DNA of 64,000 nt from Nocardioides humilatus (GCF_008373755.1 NZ_VUJV01000001.1:930001-994000), one strand, 5' to 3'. Positions 51,636 to 61,610 are shown, counted from the first letter of the stretch. Notes: generated by a model from the letters alone, not told the origin. A program made the numbers and translations.

Positions 51636-52652
51636 ATGCCGATGACCACCCACAACCCGGTCGCGCGACTCGTCGGCAGCGTCGTGCTCGCCGCTGGTCT
51701 GACCCTCGTCGCACCGGGCGCCCCCGCACCGGCCGGCGTGCTCCCGACCTGCAACGGCGAGGCCCCGACCGTCCTCGGTTCGGACGAGCCCGAGACGCTC
51801 ACCGGCACCTCCGGTCCCGACGTCATCATCGGTCTCGGCGGCGTCGACACGATCGACGGTGGCGGCGGCGCTGACGTCATCTGCGCCGACGAGGACTTCG
51901 AGCCCCGCGCCGACGGCGGAACGATCCGGGGCGGCCGCGGCGCCGACCGGCTCATCGGCGACGCCGGCGAGGACGACCTGTTCGGCGGCGGCGGCACCGA
52001 CAAGTTGATCGGCAACGACGGCAACGACGCACTCGACGGGCAGGCCGACAACGACGAGCTCGGCGGCGGTGCCGGGATCGACGTACTGCTCGGCTCCGGC
52101 GGCGACGACACCCTCTCCGGCGGCGACGGAGAGGATGGTCTCGACGGCGACGTCGGCGCCGACAGGCTCTTCGGTGGCGGCGGTGGCGACCAGGCGAACG
52201 GCGGCCCGGGCACCGACCTCCTTGAGGGCGGACCGGGCGACGACCGGCTCCAGGGCGGCGACGACCGCGACGACCTCTCGGGCAACGGCGGCGCCGACCG
52301 CCTCAACGGTGGCGAAGCCCGCGACACCTGCGACGGGGGCGGGCAGGCCGGCGACTCGCTCCGCAGCTGCGAACGCGACGGCGACGAGGAGCCGCCGCCC
52401 CCGCCGCCGGCCGATGACGTCGTCCGGCTGACCTCGGGTTGCCGACCCCGGCCCGCACTGCTCGAGGTCCCCGTCGGCACGACGGTCAGGTTCCGCAACA
52501 CCCAGGACAACGAGGCCACCCTGAGCTTTGACGGACGCGGCGACGTACGCGTGCCGGCCAACAGCGTGTTCAACCTCCGCTTCAGCATCACGGGCACCTT
52601 CGACTACCGCTGCCGGCCCGGCGTCGGGCGGGGCCGGATCGTCTCGCAGTAG
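51636..52652 (+). CDS. Secreted RTX-repeat (hemolysin-type calcium-binding) protein
   Basis: A 338-residue secreted protein with a signal peptide (about 1-34). Residues about 55-245 are tandem nonapeptides of the GGxGxDxLx type (GGGGTDKLIGNDGNDALDG and many more), which bind calcium in parallel beta-rolls. A Pro-rich hinge (PPPPPPADD) and a C-terminal domain of about 75 residues follow. That end looks like a cupredoxin fold (VGTTVRFRNTQDNEATLSF, GTFDYRC) but lacks the His expected after the Cys, so copper binding is doubtful. The ATG has GGAGG eight bases upstream. Confidence 0.88.
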   Translation: MPMTTHNPVARLVGSVVLAAGLTLVAPGAPAPAGVLPTCNGEAPTVLGSDEPETLTGTSGPDVIIGLGGVDTIDGGGGADVICADEDFEPRADGGTIRGGRGADRLIGDAGEDDLFGGGGTDKLIGNDGNDALDGQADNDELGGGAGIDVLLGSGGDDTLSGGDGEDGLDGDVGADRLFGGGGGDQANGGPGTDLLEGGPGDDRLQGGDDRDDLSGNGGADRLNGGEARDTCDGGGQAGDSLRSCERDGDEEPPPPPPADDVVRLTSGCRPRPALLEVPVGTTVRFRNTQDNEATLSFDGRGDVRVPANSVFNLRFSITGTFDYRCRPGVGRGRIVSQ

Positions 52653-52663
52653 CGGCTGCGGCC

Positions 52664-52669
52664 TAGGCT
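52664..52669 (+). promoter_or_regulatory. Candidate -10 element of mhuD
   Basis: TAGGCT, 6 bp before the ATG at 52676. Confidence 0.5.
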
Positions 52670-52675
52670 CGAGCC

Positions 52676-52993
52676 ATGTCCGTCGTGAAGATCAACGCCA
52701 TCCACGTGCCGCCGGCAGCCGGTGCCCAGCTCGAGGAGCGGTTCGCCGCTCGCGCCGGCACCATCGACGGCTCCCCCGGCTTCCTCGGCTTCCAGCTGCT
52801 CCGCCCGGTCGCGGGCGACGACCGCTACTTCGTCGTCACCCACTGGGAGGACCAGACCTCCTTCGAGGCCTGGCGCGACGGCTCCGGCATGGCCGCCCAC
52901 GCCCAGAAGCCGGGCGAGGCGCCGCAGAAGCCGGTCTCGACCGGTGCCGACCTGCTGGAGTTCGAGGTCGTGCTGGACGTGAAGCCGGCCTGA
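52676..52993 (+). CDS. mhuD: MhuD-type haem-degrading monooxygenase
   Basis: A 105-residue antibiotic-biosynthesis-monooxygenase (ABM) fold protein very similar to mycobacterial MhuD, which degrades haem to mycobilin and iron without releasing CO. The key residues fall at the same numbers as in MhuD: Asn7 (VVKINAI), Trp66 (FEAWRDG) and haem-ligand His75 (MAAHAQK). The shared blocks SPGFLGFQLLRPV, RYFVVTHWE and LLEFEVVLDV are also clear. It has its own leaderless-type promoter and is probably cytoplasmic, for iron acquisition. It converges on the sigma-factor-partner gene, 19 bp apart. Confidence 0.93.
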   Translation: MSVVKINAIHVPPAAGAQLEERFAARAGTIDGSPGFLGFQLLRPVAGDDRYFVVTHWEDQTSFEAWRDGSGMAAHAQKPGEAPQKPVSTGADLLEFEVVLDVKPA

Positions 52994-53012
52994 CCCGGCT
53001 CCACCGGTCAGG

Positions 53013-53588
53013 TCAGTGGCGGCCGAACCGGCTGCCCTTGACCTTGATCCACCGGCAGTGCTCGTCGACCGCGAAGAGCTTGCGGTCCTCGCGCACCACG
53101 TAGAGGCGCATCTGCCCGTCCCGGCCACGCTCGGTGAGCTTGCGGAGCTGCACGTAGCGCTTCGCCTGGCGGCCGTCGAGCTGGCGAAGCGTCCGGAGGC
53201 ACTCGTCGAGGCTATTGACCTTGCCGATACGGACCCCGTTGAGCCGGATGCCGCGCGGGTGCCGCGGCTTCTTCGTGGGCTCCGTCGTCGGCGCGGTGGT
53301 CGCGTCCGACGTCGGCGCGGTCGGGTCGCTCGCGGTCGGGTCGACCGAGGCCGCAGCGACCGTCGAGTCCTCCTTGCGGTCGCTGTCGCCGCCAGCGCTG
53401 ATCGCCGCCCACGCACCGCCCACGACGAGCAGCAGGGCGGCGGCGATGCCGACGGGCACCATGATCCGACGGGTGGACGTGGGCTGGCCGGGCTGGGACA
53501 CGATCTCCTCCAGGAGCTCTTGGCGCGCTTCGTGGAGGGGCCAGACGTCGATCTGCTCCCGCGGGTAGGGGTCAGGGTGGTCGATCAT
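53013..53588 (-). CDS. Single-pass membrane protein, probable anti-sigma factor
   Basis: A 191-residue protein with a short cytoplasmic N-terminus (about 42 residues), one membrane helix (about 43-64), a Ser/Thr/Pro-rich spacer and a small external domain (about 113-191) with two Cys (DECLRTL and DEHCRW). It is encoded directly after an ECF sigma factor with a 4-bp overlap, the standard position for an anti-sigma factor. The zinc-binding HxxxCxxC of ZAS-type anti-sigmas is absent, so the assignment rests on context. Confidence 0.72.
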   Translation of the reverse strand: MIDHPDPYPREQIDVWPLHEARQELLEEIVSQPGQPTSTRRIMVPVGIAAALLLVVGGAWAAISAGGDSDRKEDSTVAAASVDPTASDPTAPTSDATTAPTTEPTKKPRHPRGIRLNGVRIGKVNSLDECLRTLRQLDGRQAKRYVQLRKLTERGRDGQMRLYVVREDRKLFAVDEHCRWIKVKGSRFGRH

Positions 53589-54172
53589 CGGCTCTCCCCG
53601 ATCACGTGCTCGAACGGGACTGCCTGGACATGTCCGGTCGCGGCGGGAGCGTCACACCCGGGCTCGACCAGCTCCTTGAACCGCTGCCTCGCCCGCGCGA
53701 GCCGCATCCGCGCGGTGCCGGGAGCGATGCCGACGACCTCCGCCGCCTCGGTCGGCGTCAGGCCGTCCCACCCGACGAGCATGAGGAGCTCACGGTCGTC
53801 GGGGCGCAGCTTCAGCAGCAGCCGGCGGATCCGGTCCCACTCCGCCACCCCGGTCGCCGGATCCGGCGCGACGTCACGGGCCAGTACGTCGCGCAGCCGA
53901 CCGCCCAAGCGCTGTCGGCGCCGCTGACCTCGGTGGTAGTTGGCGAGCAGGTGCCGGGCGATGCCGAACAGCCACGGCCGGCCGTCCCCCGGAGGCGCCT
54001 CGTCGAGCCGACGCCAGGCCACCAGGAACACCTCGCTGACCACGTCGGCCGCGTCGGCCGGCTGATCGACCCGGCGCAGGGCGTAGCCGAGCACGGCGGC
54101 GAAGTTGCCGTCGTACAACGCCCGGAACTGCTGCTCCGGGTCGTGCTCGTCCGCGACGGAATGAGGGCTCAT
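53585..54172 (-). CDS. ECF-type RNA polymerase sigma factor
   Basis: A sigma-70 family protein of 195 residues from this start. Region 2 (about 12-80) includes FRALYDGNFAAVLGYALRRV and ADVVSEVFLVAWRRLD, with FGIARHLLANYHR. Region 4 (about 125-175) includes RELLMLVGWDGLTPTEAAEV and the helix-turn-helix GIAPGTARMRLARARQRF. No extra domain. The ATG at 54172 (MSPHSVAD) has GGAAGG close upstream; an ATG eight codons earlier (54196) is equally possible. Coupled to the membrane protein downstream, its probable inhibitor. Target promoters unknown. Confidence 0.9.
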   Translation of the reverse strand: MSPHSVADEHDPEQQFRALYDGNFAAVLGYALRRVDQPADAADVVSEVFLVAWRRLDEAPPGDGRPWLFGIARHLLANYHRGQRRRQRLGGRLRDVLARDVAPDPATGVAEWDRIRRLLLKLRPDDRELLMLVGWDGLTPTEAAEVVGIAPGTARMRLARARQRFKELVEPGCDAPAATGHVQAVPFEHVIGESR

Positions 54173-54213
54173 GCCCTTCCATGTCCGTCTCGGCATCGAG
54201 CGTCACACTCCCC

Positions 54214-55632
54214 CTAGAGGATCGCTCCAGGAGCGTACGACGCAGCAGCCGGGTAGCGCTCGACGACGGCCGCGACCTGCCGGCAGACCGCCTGGGTCTG
54301 AGCGACCGCGGCACCGGTGAACGTGATCGGGTCGGCGACCAGCGTGGTCAGCTGCTCGGCCGTGAGCCCGAGCCGCTCGTCGGCGGCGAGCTTGGCGAAG
54401 ACGTCGTTGTCGGCCTGGCCCTTGCGCATCGCGAGCGCGGTGCCGACGGCGGCCTCCTTGATCGCCTCGTGCGCGGCCTCACGGCCGACGCCGTTGCGGA
54501 CCGCGGCCATCAGGACCTTGGTCGTCGCGAGGAACGGCAGGTAGCGGTCGAGCTCGCGCTGGATGACCGCCGGGAAGGCGCCGAACTCGTCGAGCACCGT
54601 GAGGAAGGTCTGGAAGAGCCCGTCGACGGCGAAGAACGCGTCGGGCAGTGCCACCCGTCGTACGACGGAGCAGGAGACGTCGCCCTCGTTCCACTGGTCG
54701 CCCGCGAGCTCGCCCACCATCGAGAGGTAGCCACGGGTGACAACGGCGAGGCCGTTGACCCGCTCGCAGGAGCGGGTGTTCATCTTGTGGGGCATCGCGG
54801 ACGAGCCGACCTGGCCCTCCTGGAAGCCCTCGGTCACGATCTCGTTGCCGGCCATCAGCCGGATCGTCGTGGCCAGGTTGGACGGTGCGGCCGTCAGCTG
54901 GACCAGCGCCGAGAGGACGTCGAAGTCGAGGCTGCGCGGGTAGACCTGACCGACGCTCGTGAGGACCCGCTCGAAGCCGAGGTGGCCCGCCACGCGCTGC
55001 TCGAGCTCGGTCAGCTTGTCCTCGTCGCCGCCGAGCAGGTCGAGCATGTCCTGGGCGGTGCCCATCGGACCCTTGATGCCGCGGAGGGGGTAGCGACCGA
55101 GGAGGTCCTCGATCCGGTCGAGCGCGATGAGCAGCTCGTCGGCCACCGTCGCGAAGCGCTTGCCGAGCGTGGTCGCCTGCGCGGCCACGTTGTGCGACCG
55201 ACCCGCCATCACCGTGAGCTCGTGCTCGGAGGCCAGCCGCGCGAGCCGGGCCAAGGTCGCGACCGTGCGGTCGCGGAGCAGCTCGAGCGACTGCTTCACC
55301 TGGAGCTGCTCGACGTTCTCGGTCAGGTCGCGCGACGTCATGCCCTTGTGGATGTGCTCGTGGCCCGCGAGCGCCGAGAACTCCTCGATCCGCGCCTTCA
55401 CGTCGTGACGGGTGATCCGCTCACGCGCGGCAATGGAGGCGAGGTCGACCTTCTCGACGACGTCCTCGTAGGCCTCGACGACGCCGTCGGGCACGTCGAT
55501 GCCGAGGTCGCGCTGGGCCTTCAGTACGGCGATCCACAGCTGCCGCTCCAGCACGATCTTGTGCTCGGGCGACCAGATCTCAGCGAGGTCGGCCGCGGCG
55601 TAGCGGGTGGCGAGGACGTTCGGGACGGTCAC
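54214..55632 (-). CDS. purB: Adenylosuccinate lyase
   Basis: PurB cleaves SAICAR to AICAR and adenylosuccinate to AMP, acting twice in purine synthesis. The 472-residue protein has the superfamily signatures TSRDLTENVEQLQ with substrate contacts, AGRSHNVAAQATTLGKRFA with the catalytic His, and the flexible loop GSSAMPHKMNTRSCERV with the catalytic Ser. The GTG at 55632 is chosen because GGGAGA lies nine bases upstream; the ATG three codons before has no spacing to that site. It is 26 bp downstream of the GNAT gene, in the order purD-GNAT-purB. Confidence 0.96.
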   Translation of the reverse strand: MTVPNVLATRYAAADLAEIWSPEHKIVLERQLWIAVLKAQRDLGIDVPDGVVEAYEDVVEKVDLASIAARERITRHDVKARIEEFSALAGHEHIHKGMTSRDLTENVEQLQVKQSLELLRDRTVATLARLARLASEHELTVMAGRSHNVAAQATTLGKRFATVADELLIALDRIEDLLGRYPLRGIKGPMGTAQDMLDLLGGDEDKLTELEQRVAGHLGFERVLTSVGQVYPRSLDFDVLSALVQLTAAPSNLATTIRLMAGNEIVTEGFQEGQVGSSAMPHKMNTRSCERVNGLAVVTRGYLSMVGELAGDQWNEGDVSCSVVRRVALPDAFFAVDGLFQTFLTVLDEFGAFPAVIQRELDRYLPFLATTKVLMAAVRNGVGREAAHEAIKEAAVGTALAMRKGQADNDVFAKLAADERLGLTAEQLTTLVADPITFTGAAVAQTQAVCRQVAAVVERYPAAASYAPGAIL

Positions 55633-55658
55633 GTGCCTCATTCTCCCACGGCGAGCGG

Positions 55659-56117
55659 CTACCGCTGAACCTGCGCGACCGGCCGGACGAGCACCAGTTC
55701 GCCCTGGTCGTTGGTGCCGCGGACGGTGGTGAAACCAGCCTTGGCGGCCAGCGCCAGGCTGGCGGCGTTGTCGGGCGCGATACTCGCGCGGACCCGGACA
55801 CCCTCGCGGTCGCAGTGGGTCAGCGCCCACAGCACCGCACGGGTCCCGACGCCTCGGCCCCGGACCTCCTCGACCAGCCCGTAGCCGATCTCGACCTCGG
55901 GCACACCGTCGGCCGCGGGCTCGGGCGGCCCGAAGAAACCGATCGAGCCGCAGACGAGGCCGTCGACGAGGATCGAGCGCGGCCCCCACGGGTCGTTCTC
56001 GCGCCACACGCCCGTGGCGTCGACGTCGTCGTCGCGCGGGAAGGACGGGTGCCAGCCCTCGAGCCGCTCCCCGGTCCGCAGCGCCTGCACCACCGTCGCG
56101 TCCCAGAGCGGCAGCAC
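55659..56117 (-). CDS. GNAT family N-acetyltransferase
   Basis: A 152-residue GNAT protein. The acetyl-CoA motif A is VEIGYGLVEEVRGRGVGTRA (Q/R-x-x-G-x-G/A type), followed by ASIAPDNAASLALAAKAGF, typical of Rim-like enzymes. The acceptor is unknown. The GTG start is 1 bp after the purD stop, and GGAGG at the purD end gives it a good ribosome-binding site, so it is translationally coupled to purD. Confidence 0.9.
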   Translation of the reverse strand: MLPLWDATVVQALRTGERLEGWHPSFPRDDDVDATGVWRENDPWGPRSILVDGLVCGSIGFFGPPEPAADGVPEVEIGYGLVEEVRGRGVGTRAVLWALTHCDREGVRVRASIAPDNAASLALAAKAGFTTVRGTNDQGELVLVRPVAQVQR

Positions 56118-56118
56118 G

Positions 56119-57417
56119 TCAGGCCTCCTTGACCGAAGCGCCCTCGATGACGCCCAGCGGCTCGGCTGCGATGTCCGAGCGCCGCTGCAGTCCGTCGAAC
56201 GAGATCAGGCCGGCGGCGGCGTAGGCGCGGGCTCGGGCGTCGGCGACGTCGTAACCGACCGCACGTACGGCGAGCACCCGCCCGCCCGCCGTGACCAGGT
56301 GCTTGTGGTCGGGGTCGCCCGGCTCGGGAGCGGCGATGATCGCCGTGCCGGCGTGGATCACGTCGACGTCGTTGACGCCGTTGGCGTTGCCGACCCCCCT
56401 GATGACGTCGCCCTTCGAGGACGACTCGGGGTAGCCCGCCGAGGCGAGCACGACGGTGACGGAGGCGCCGTCGGAGAACACGGGGGCGGGCTCATCGGCC
56501 AGCCGACCCTCGGCTGCAGCGTGCAGCAGCGAGCCCAGCGGCGACTCGAGCACCGCCAGCACGGGCTGGATGTCGGGGTCGCCGAAGCGGCAGTTGAACT
56601 CGATGACCCGCGGGCCGGCGTCGGTGAGCGCGAGGCCGACGTAGAGGCAGCCGACGAAGGGCGCGCCGCGACGGTTCATCTCGTCGAGCGTGGGCTGTAC
56701 GACGGTCTCCATCACCACGGCAGCCAGGTCGGGCTGCGCCCACGTCAGCGGGGTGTAGGAGCCCATCCCGCCCGTGTTGGGGCCGCGACCGCCGTCGAAG
56801 ATCCGCTTGAAGTCCTGCGCGGGCTGCAGGGCGTGGGCGGTGCTGCCGTCGCAGACCGCGAAGAGCGACACCTCGGGGCCGTCGAGGAACTCCTCGATCA
56901 CGACCCGGTCGCACGACGCCGCGTGGGCAACCGCCTCGGCGCGGTCGTTGGTGACGACGACACCCTTGCCCGCGGCGAGGGCGTCGTCCTTCACGACGTA
57001 GGGCGCCCCGAACTCGTCGAGAGCCGCGGCGACCTCGTCGGCCGTCGTACAGGTGCGTGAGCCGGCCGTCGGCACGCCCGCGGCCGCCATGACCTCCTTC
57101 GAGAAGGCCTTCGACCCCTCGAGCTGCGCGGCAGCGCCGGACGGCCCGAAGACCGCGATCCCGCGATCACGTACGGCGTCGGCGACCCCGGCGACCAGCG
57201 GCGCCTCCGGCCCGATCACCACGAGGTCGGCGCCGACGCGCACGGCCAGCTCGGCGACAGCGGCACCATCCATCGGGTCGACGTCGTGCAGTGTGGCGAA
57301 CACCCCCAGACCGGGGTTGCCCGGAGCGGCATGCACCTCGGTGACGCCGGGGTCGCGGGAGAGGGCCAGGCCGAGCGCGTGCTCGCGGCCTCCGGTGCCG
57401 ATGACGAGGGTCTTCAC
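56119..57417 (-). CDS. purD: Phosphoribosylamine-glycine ligase (GAR synthetase)
   Basis: PurD joins glycine to phosphoribosylamine, the second step of purine synthesis. The 432-residue ATP-grasp enzyme shows VIGTGGREHALG at the N-terminus, VVIGPEAPLVAGVAD, YVVKDDALAAGKGVVV, EEFLDGPEVSLF and FNCRFGDPD with metal and ATP ligands. The GTG at 57417 is chosen since it precedes KTLVIGTGGREHA directly; TAGGAT lies 8 bp upstream. Together with GNAT and purB it forms a minus-strand unit. Confidence 0.97.
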   Translation of the reverse strand: MKTLVIGTGGREHALGLALSRDPGVTEVHAAPGNPGLGVFATLHDVDPMDGAAVAELAVRVGADLVVIGPEAPLVAGVADAVRDRGIAVFGPSGAAAQLEGSKAFSKEVMAAAGVPTAGSRTCTTADEVAAALDEFGAPYVVKDDALAAGKGVVVTNDRAEAVAHAASCDRVVIEEFLDGPEVSLFAVCDGSTAHALQPAQDFKRIFDGGRGPNTGGMGSYTPLTWAQPDLAAVVMETVVQPTLDEMNRRGAPFVGCLYVGLALTDAGPRVIEFNCRFGDPDIQPVLAVLESPLGSLLHAAAEGRLADEPAPVFSDGASVTVVLASAGYPESSSKGDVIRGVGNANGVNDVDVIHAGTAIIAAPEPGDPDHKHLVTAGGRVLAVRAVGYDVADARARAYAAAGLISFDGLQRRSDIAAEPLGVIEGASVKEA

Positions 57418-57425
57418 GGGCCACG

Positions 57426-57431
57426 ATCCTA
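57426..57431 (-). promoter_or_regulatory. Candidate -10 element of purD
   Basis: TAGGAT on the minus strand, 8 bp before the purD GTG. Confidence 0.4.
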
Positions 57432-57461
57432 GGGGCCCGCGCACCCCCTCGCGTCAGCCGG

Positions 57462-57749
57462 TCAGGCGCCTGAGAAGCCGTTGATCAGCAAGAAGAACAG
57501 CACGACCCCCACCACCGCCGCACCGATGCCGAGCAACGCCCCGAGCGCGGCCCGCTTGCGCGCGGACGCGCCCGCGCCGACCAACGCCGGCGTGACCTGA
57601 CCGACCAGCGCGCCGATCACCGCCATCGTGGCGAGCTGGGCCGGCAGGATCCAGTTCTCGGTGCCCTGCCCGTCGAGGAAGTAGGCGGCGACGGGCAGGC
57701 TGACGATGCCCGCACCGATCAACAGGAGGTAGGCGATGACGCGGGGCAC
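57462..57749 (-). CDS. Small three-helix membrane protein
   Basis: A 95-residue integral membrane protein with three hydrophobic helices (VIAYLLLIGAGIVSLPVAAY; QLATMAVIGALVGQV; ALLGIGAAVVGVVLFFLLI). No family recognised. GTG at 57749 is chosen because TACGCT lies 6 bp upstream and the long open frame above it is antisense-like filler inside purA. It follows purA after 26 bp. Confidence 0.65.
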   Translation of the reverse strand: MPRVIAYLLLIGAGIVSLPVAAYFLDGQGTENWILPAQLATMAVIGALVGQVTPALVGAGASARKRAALGALLGIGAAVVGVVLFFLLINGFSGA

Positions 57750-57755
57750 CAGCCG

Positions 57756-57761
57756 AGCGTA
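57756..57761 (-). promoter_or_regulatory. Candidate -10 element of the three-helix membrane protein gene
   Basis: TACGCT on the minus strand, 6 bp before the GTG at 57749. Confidence 0.45.
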
Positions 57762-57775
57762 GGGCCTTCCCTGCG

Positions 57776-59089
<1,314 letters not shown>

Positions 59090-59176
59090 CTACGGGGACG
59101 GAGTCCCTCCGACCACTCCTCGGGCCGGCTGCTCGACGCACCACTTGTTGCTGATCAAGTTGGATGTGAACGCGAA

Positions 59177-59200
59177 AGCCCCGGTCGCAAGACCGGGGCT
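59177..59200 (-). terminator. Terminator hairpin after the AccDA gene
   Basis: AGCCCCGGTC-GCAA-GACCGGGGCT, a perfect 10-bp GC-rich stem with a four-base loop. It lies 15 bp after the stop of the carboxyltransferase gene (minus strand) and upstream of purA, so it should separate the two transcription units. The following T-run is short. Confidence 0.75.
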
Positions 59201-59214
59201 CTTGCGGCGTAACG

Positions 59215-60642
59215 CTACCAAAAACGGAGGTGGTGGGCGATCTCGGCGGCGACAGCGCGAGCCAGGTCGGCGGGGGTGTCGTCATCGTGCTCCGGTACGA
59301 CGACGTGCACGTCTCCCCCGGCGAGCAGGTCCAAGGCGCGCACGCCCTGGGACTCCGCCATCTCCGCAGCCCGGTCGATGCTGCCGTAGCGGATCACGCT
59401 CGCCCCCTCGGGCGGCAGCGGGGAGAGCCACGCGTGCTCGGTGGCGATCACCGTCGTCGCGGGCAGCAGCGCCAACGCACCGCCGCCGCAGCCCTGGCCG
59501 AGGATCACCGACACCGTGGCGACATCCATGGTCACCAGGGTCGCGATGCAGCGGGCGATCTCTCCGGCGATGGCACCCTCCTCGGCCTTCGGCGACAGCT
59601 CCGCGCCCGGGGTGTCCACCACCGTGACCAGAGGCAACCTCAGCTCGGACGCCAGCCGCATCGCCCGCCGCGCCTCGCGCAGTGCGCCCGGCCCCATCGG
59701 CGTCTCGGGCGACTGCCGGGTGTGGTCCTGCCCCACGAGGACGCACGGCACCCCGTCGAGGCGCGTGAGCGCCACGATCACCGTCTCGTCCCGCTCGCCC
59801 TCGTCGGTGCCACGGAGCCGGAGGGTGCCCTCGGCGCCGTACTTCAAGAGATCGCGTACGCCGACCCGCCCCTCGGCGCGCGTGCGGGTGATCGACTCCC
59901 ACGCCGGTGGACCGGGCGTGCCGGGCGCCAACGGCGTGCGGCGCTCGAGGTGGCCGACTGTCTGCGGGTCGACGACGACGGCGAGCGCTTGGTCGAGGAG
60001 CCACCGGAGGTCCTCGGCCGCCGCGACCGCGTCGATCACGCCCTTGGCCGCCAGGTTCTCAGCCGTCTGCACGCCCTCGGGGAACGGGCGCCCGTTGAGG
60101 GCTTCGAAGACCTTGGGGCCGAGGAAGCCGACCAGCGCGCCGGGCTCGGCGACCGTCACGTGTCCGAGCGATCCCCACGAGGCGAAGACGCCGCCGGTCG
60201 TCGGGTGGCGCAGGTGGACGATGTAGGCCAGGCCCGAGGCGCGATGCTCCATCAGGGCGCGGGAGATCTCGATCATGTGCACGAAGGCCCGGGTGCCCTC
60301 CTGCATCCGGGTGCCCCCGGAGGAGGTGCTCGCGACCACCGGGATGCCCTCGGCCGTCGCTCGCCGTACGGCTGCGGAGATCCGCTCCGCCGCCGCCACC
60401 CCGATGGACCCGGCGAGGAACGCGAACTCGTTGACGATGAAGGCGACCGGCCGGCCGCTGACCGTGCCGCGTCCCGTCAGCACCGACTCGTCGGTGCCGG
60501 CCTTCTCTTCAGCCGCTCGGAGCTCGTCCTGGTAGGCCGGCGGGTGGCTGCTGATGTCGACCGGCTCGTCCCACGGCTCGAAGGAGTCGGGATCGAGCAC
60601 GAGGTCGATCAGCTCACGTGCGGTCCAGCGCCTCATCCCCAT
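59215..60642 (-). CDS. Fused acetyl-CoA carboxylase carboxyltransferase (AccD-AccA)
   Basis: A 475-residue protein that joins the beta-type half (residues about 1-240; EFAFLAGSIGVAAAERI, SSGGTRMQEGT, GHVTVAEPGALVGFLGP) to the alpha-type half (about 250-475; VTVVDTPGAELSPKAEEGAI, GQGCGGGALALLPA, WLSPLPPEGASVI). Such fusions occur in actinobacteria and would transfer carboxyl from biotin to acetyl-CoA. The zinc finger of E. coli AccD is absent. The start is uncertain; ATG 60642 and ATG 60636 both fit. No biotin carboxylase gene is nearby. Another acyl-CoA substrate cannot be excluded. Confidence 0.9.
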   Translation of the reverse strand: MGMRRWTARELIDLVLDPDSFEPWDEPVDISSHPPAYQDELRAAEEKAGTDESVLTGRGTVSGRPVAFIVNEFAFLAGSIGVAAAERISAAVRRATAEGIPVVASTSSGGTRMQEGTRAFVHMIEISRALMEHRASGLAYIVHLRHPTTGGVFASWGSLGHVTVAEPGALVGFLGPKVFEALNGRPFPEGVQTAENLAAKGVIDAVAAAEDLRWLLDQALAVVVDPQTVGHLERRTPLAPGTPGPPAWESITRTRAEGRVGVRDLLKYGAEGTLRLRGTDEGERDETVIVALTRLDGVPCVLVGQDHTRQSPETPMGPGALREARRAMRLASELRLPLVTVVDTPGAELSPKAEEGAIAGEIARCIATLVTMDVATVSVILGQGCGGGALALLPATTVIATEHAWLSPLPPEGASVIRYGSIDRAAEMAESQGVRALDLLAGGDVHVVVPEHDDDTPADLARAVAAEIAHHLRFW

Positions 60643-60671
60643 GGGGTGAAATCCAACCACTGGTCGCCGCA

Positions 60672-60677
60672 TAGGGT
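60672..60677 (+). promoter_or_regulatory. Candidate -10 element of the lipid kinase gene
   Basis: TAGGGT, 6 bp before the ATG at 60684. Confidence 0.5.
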
Positions 60678-60683
60678 GGACAG

Positions 60684-61610
60684 ATGCCCACTCCCGAGCC
60701 CCTGCTGGTCATCACCAACAGCGATGCCGGCTCCGCCGACGAGACTGCGCTGACGGCCGCTCTCGGGGTGCTGCGGGGCGCGACGTCGGTCGAGGTCGCG
60801 GCGACGTCCGACCCCGGCGAGCTCGACGGCGCCCTGCACCGCGCCGGCAGCCGACGCGTCGTCGTCGCGGGCGGCGACGGGAGCCTGCACGCGGTCGTGT
60901 CCGCCCTGCACCGGCGGCACGAGCTCGGGCCCGACCGGGTCCTCGGTCTGCTGCCGCTCGGCACCGGCAACGACTTCGCCCGCACCCTCGGCATCCCGCT
61001 CGACCCGATCGAGGCCGCGACCTCGCTCCTGGAGGGCCGGGTCCGTCCGATGGACCTCCTCGTCGACGAGGTCGGCCAGATCGTGGTCAACCAGGTCCAC
61101 CTCGGAGCCGGTGCCGAGGCCGGCAAGCGGGGCGAGCCGTGGAAGGAGCGCCTCGGCTCGATCGGTTTCGGCCCGGTCAACCTCGGCCGCCTCGGCTACC
61201 CGATCGGCGCGGCGCTGTCGGCGATCAACCCACCGTCCCTCCGGCTGCGCGTGGAGGTCGACGGAGACGTCGTCGCCGACGTCGACCACCCGGTCCTGAT
61301 GGTGGCCCTGGGCAATGGGGCGACGGTCGGTGGCGGTCTTGAGCTCACCCCCGACGCCGACCCCGGCGACGGTCGGATCGACGTGATGATCGCGCGCCCC
61401 CGGAGCCCGCTGGCGCGCCTCGGCTACGTCGCCCGGCTGGGGGTCGGCAACCACGCGGACCACCGCGACGTGATCACCCGGCAGGCCACCACGGTCATCG
61501 TGAGCGGCACCGAGTTCTGGTGCAGCGCCGACGGCGAGATCTACGGCCCGGAGCGGCACCGCAGCTGGCGGCTCGAGCCCGCGGCCTACTCGATGATCGT
61601 CCCGGGCTGA
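60684..61610 (+). CDS. Diacylglycerol/lipid kinase family protein
   Basis: A 308-residue DAGK-catalytic-domain protein (DgkB/YegS type), which phosphorylates a lipid at the inner membrane face. Motifs: ITNSDAGSAD at the N-terminus, the nucleotide loop VVAGGDGSLHAVVSAL, LLPLGTGNDFARTLGIP, and FWCSADGEIYG with the conserved acidic residue at the end. Length is typical. The exact lipid is not predictable from sequence. It is divergent from the AccDA gene and precedes lysS by 22 bp. Confidence 0.92.
   Translation: MPTPEPLLVITNSDAGSADETALTAALGVLRGATSVEVAATSDPGELDGALHRAGSRRVVVAGGDGSLHAVVSALHRRHELGPDRVLGLLPLGTGNDFARTLGIPLDPIEAATSLLEGRVRPMDLLVDEVGQIVVNQVHLGAGAEAGKRGEPWKERLGSIGFGPVNLGRLGYPIGAALSAINPPSLRLRVEVDGDVVADVDHPVLMVALGNGATVGGGLELTPDADPGDGRIDVMIARPRSPLARLGYVARLGVGNHADHRDVITRQATTVIVSGTEFWCSADGEIYGPERHRSWRLEPAAYSMIVPG

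Noticed and set aside
51780-52380. Dense short DNA repeats
   Set aside because: They follow from the coding of RTX nonapeptides, not from a CRISPR or other non-coding array.
60637-60650. CCCCATGGGG palindrome before the AccDA gene as an operator
   Set aside because: It has the half-sites in the opposite order to the T7SS operator and coincides with the probable start codon, so chance or start context is enough to explain it.
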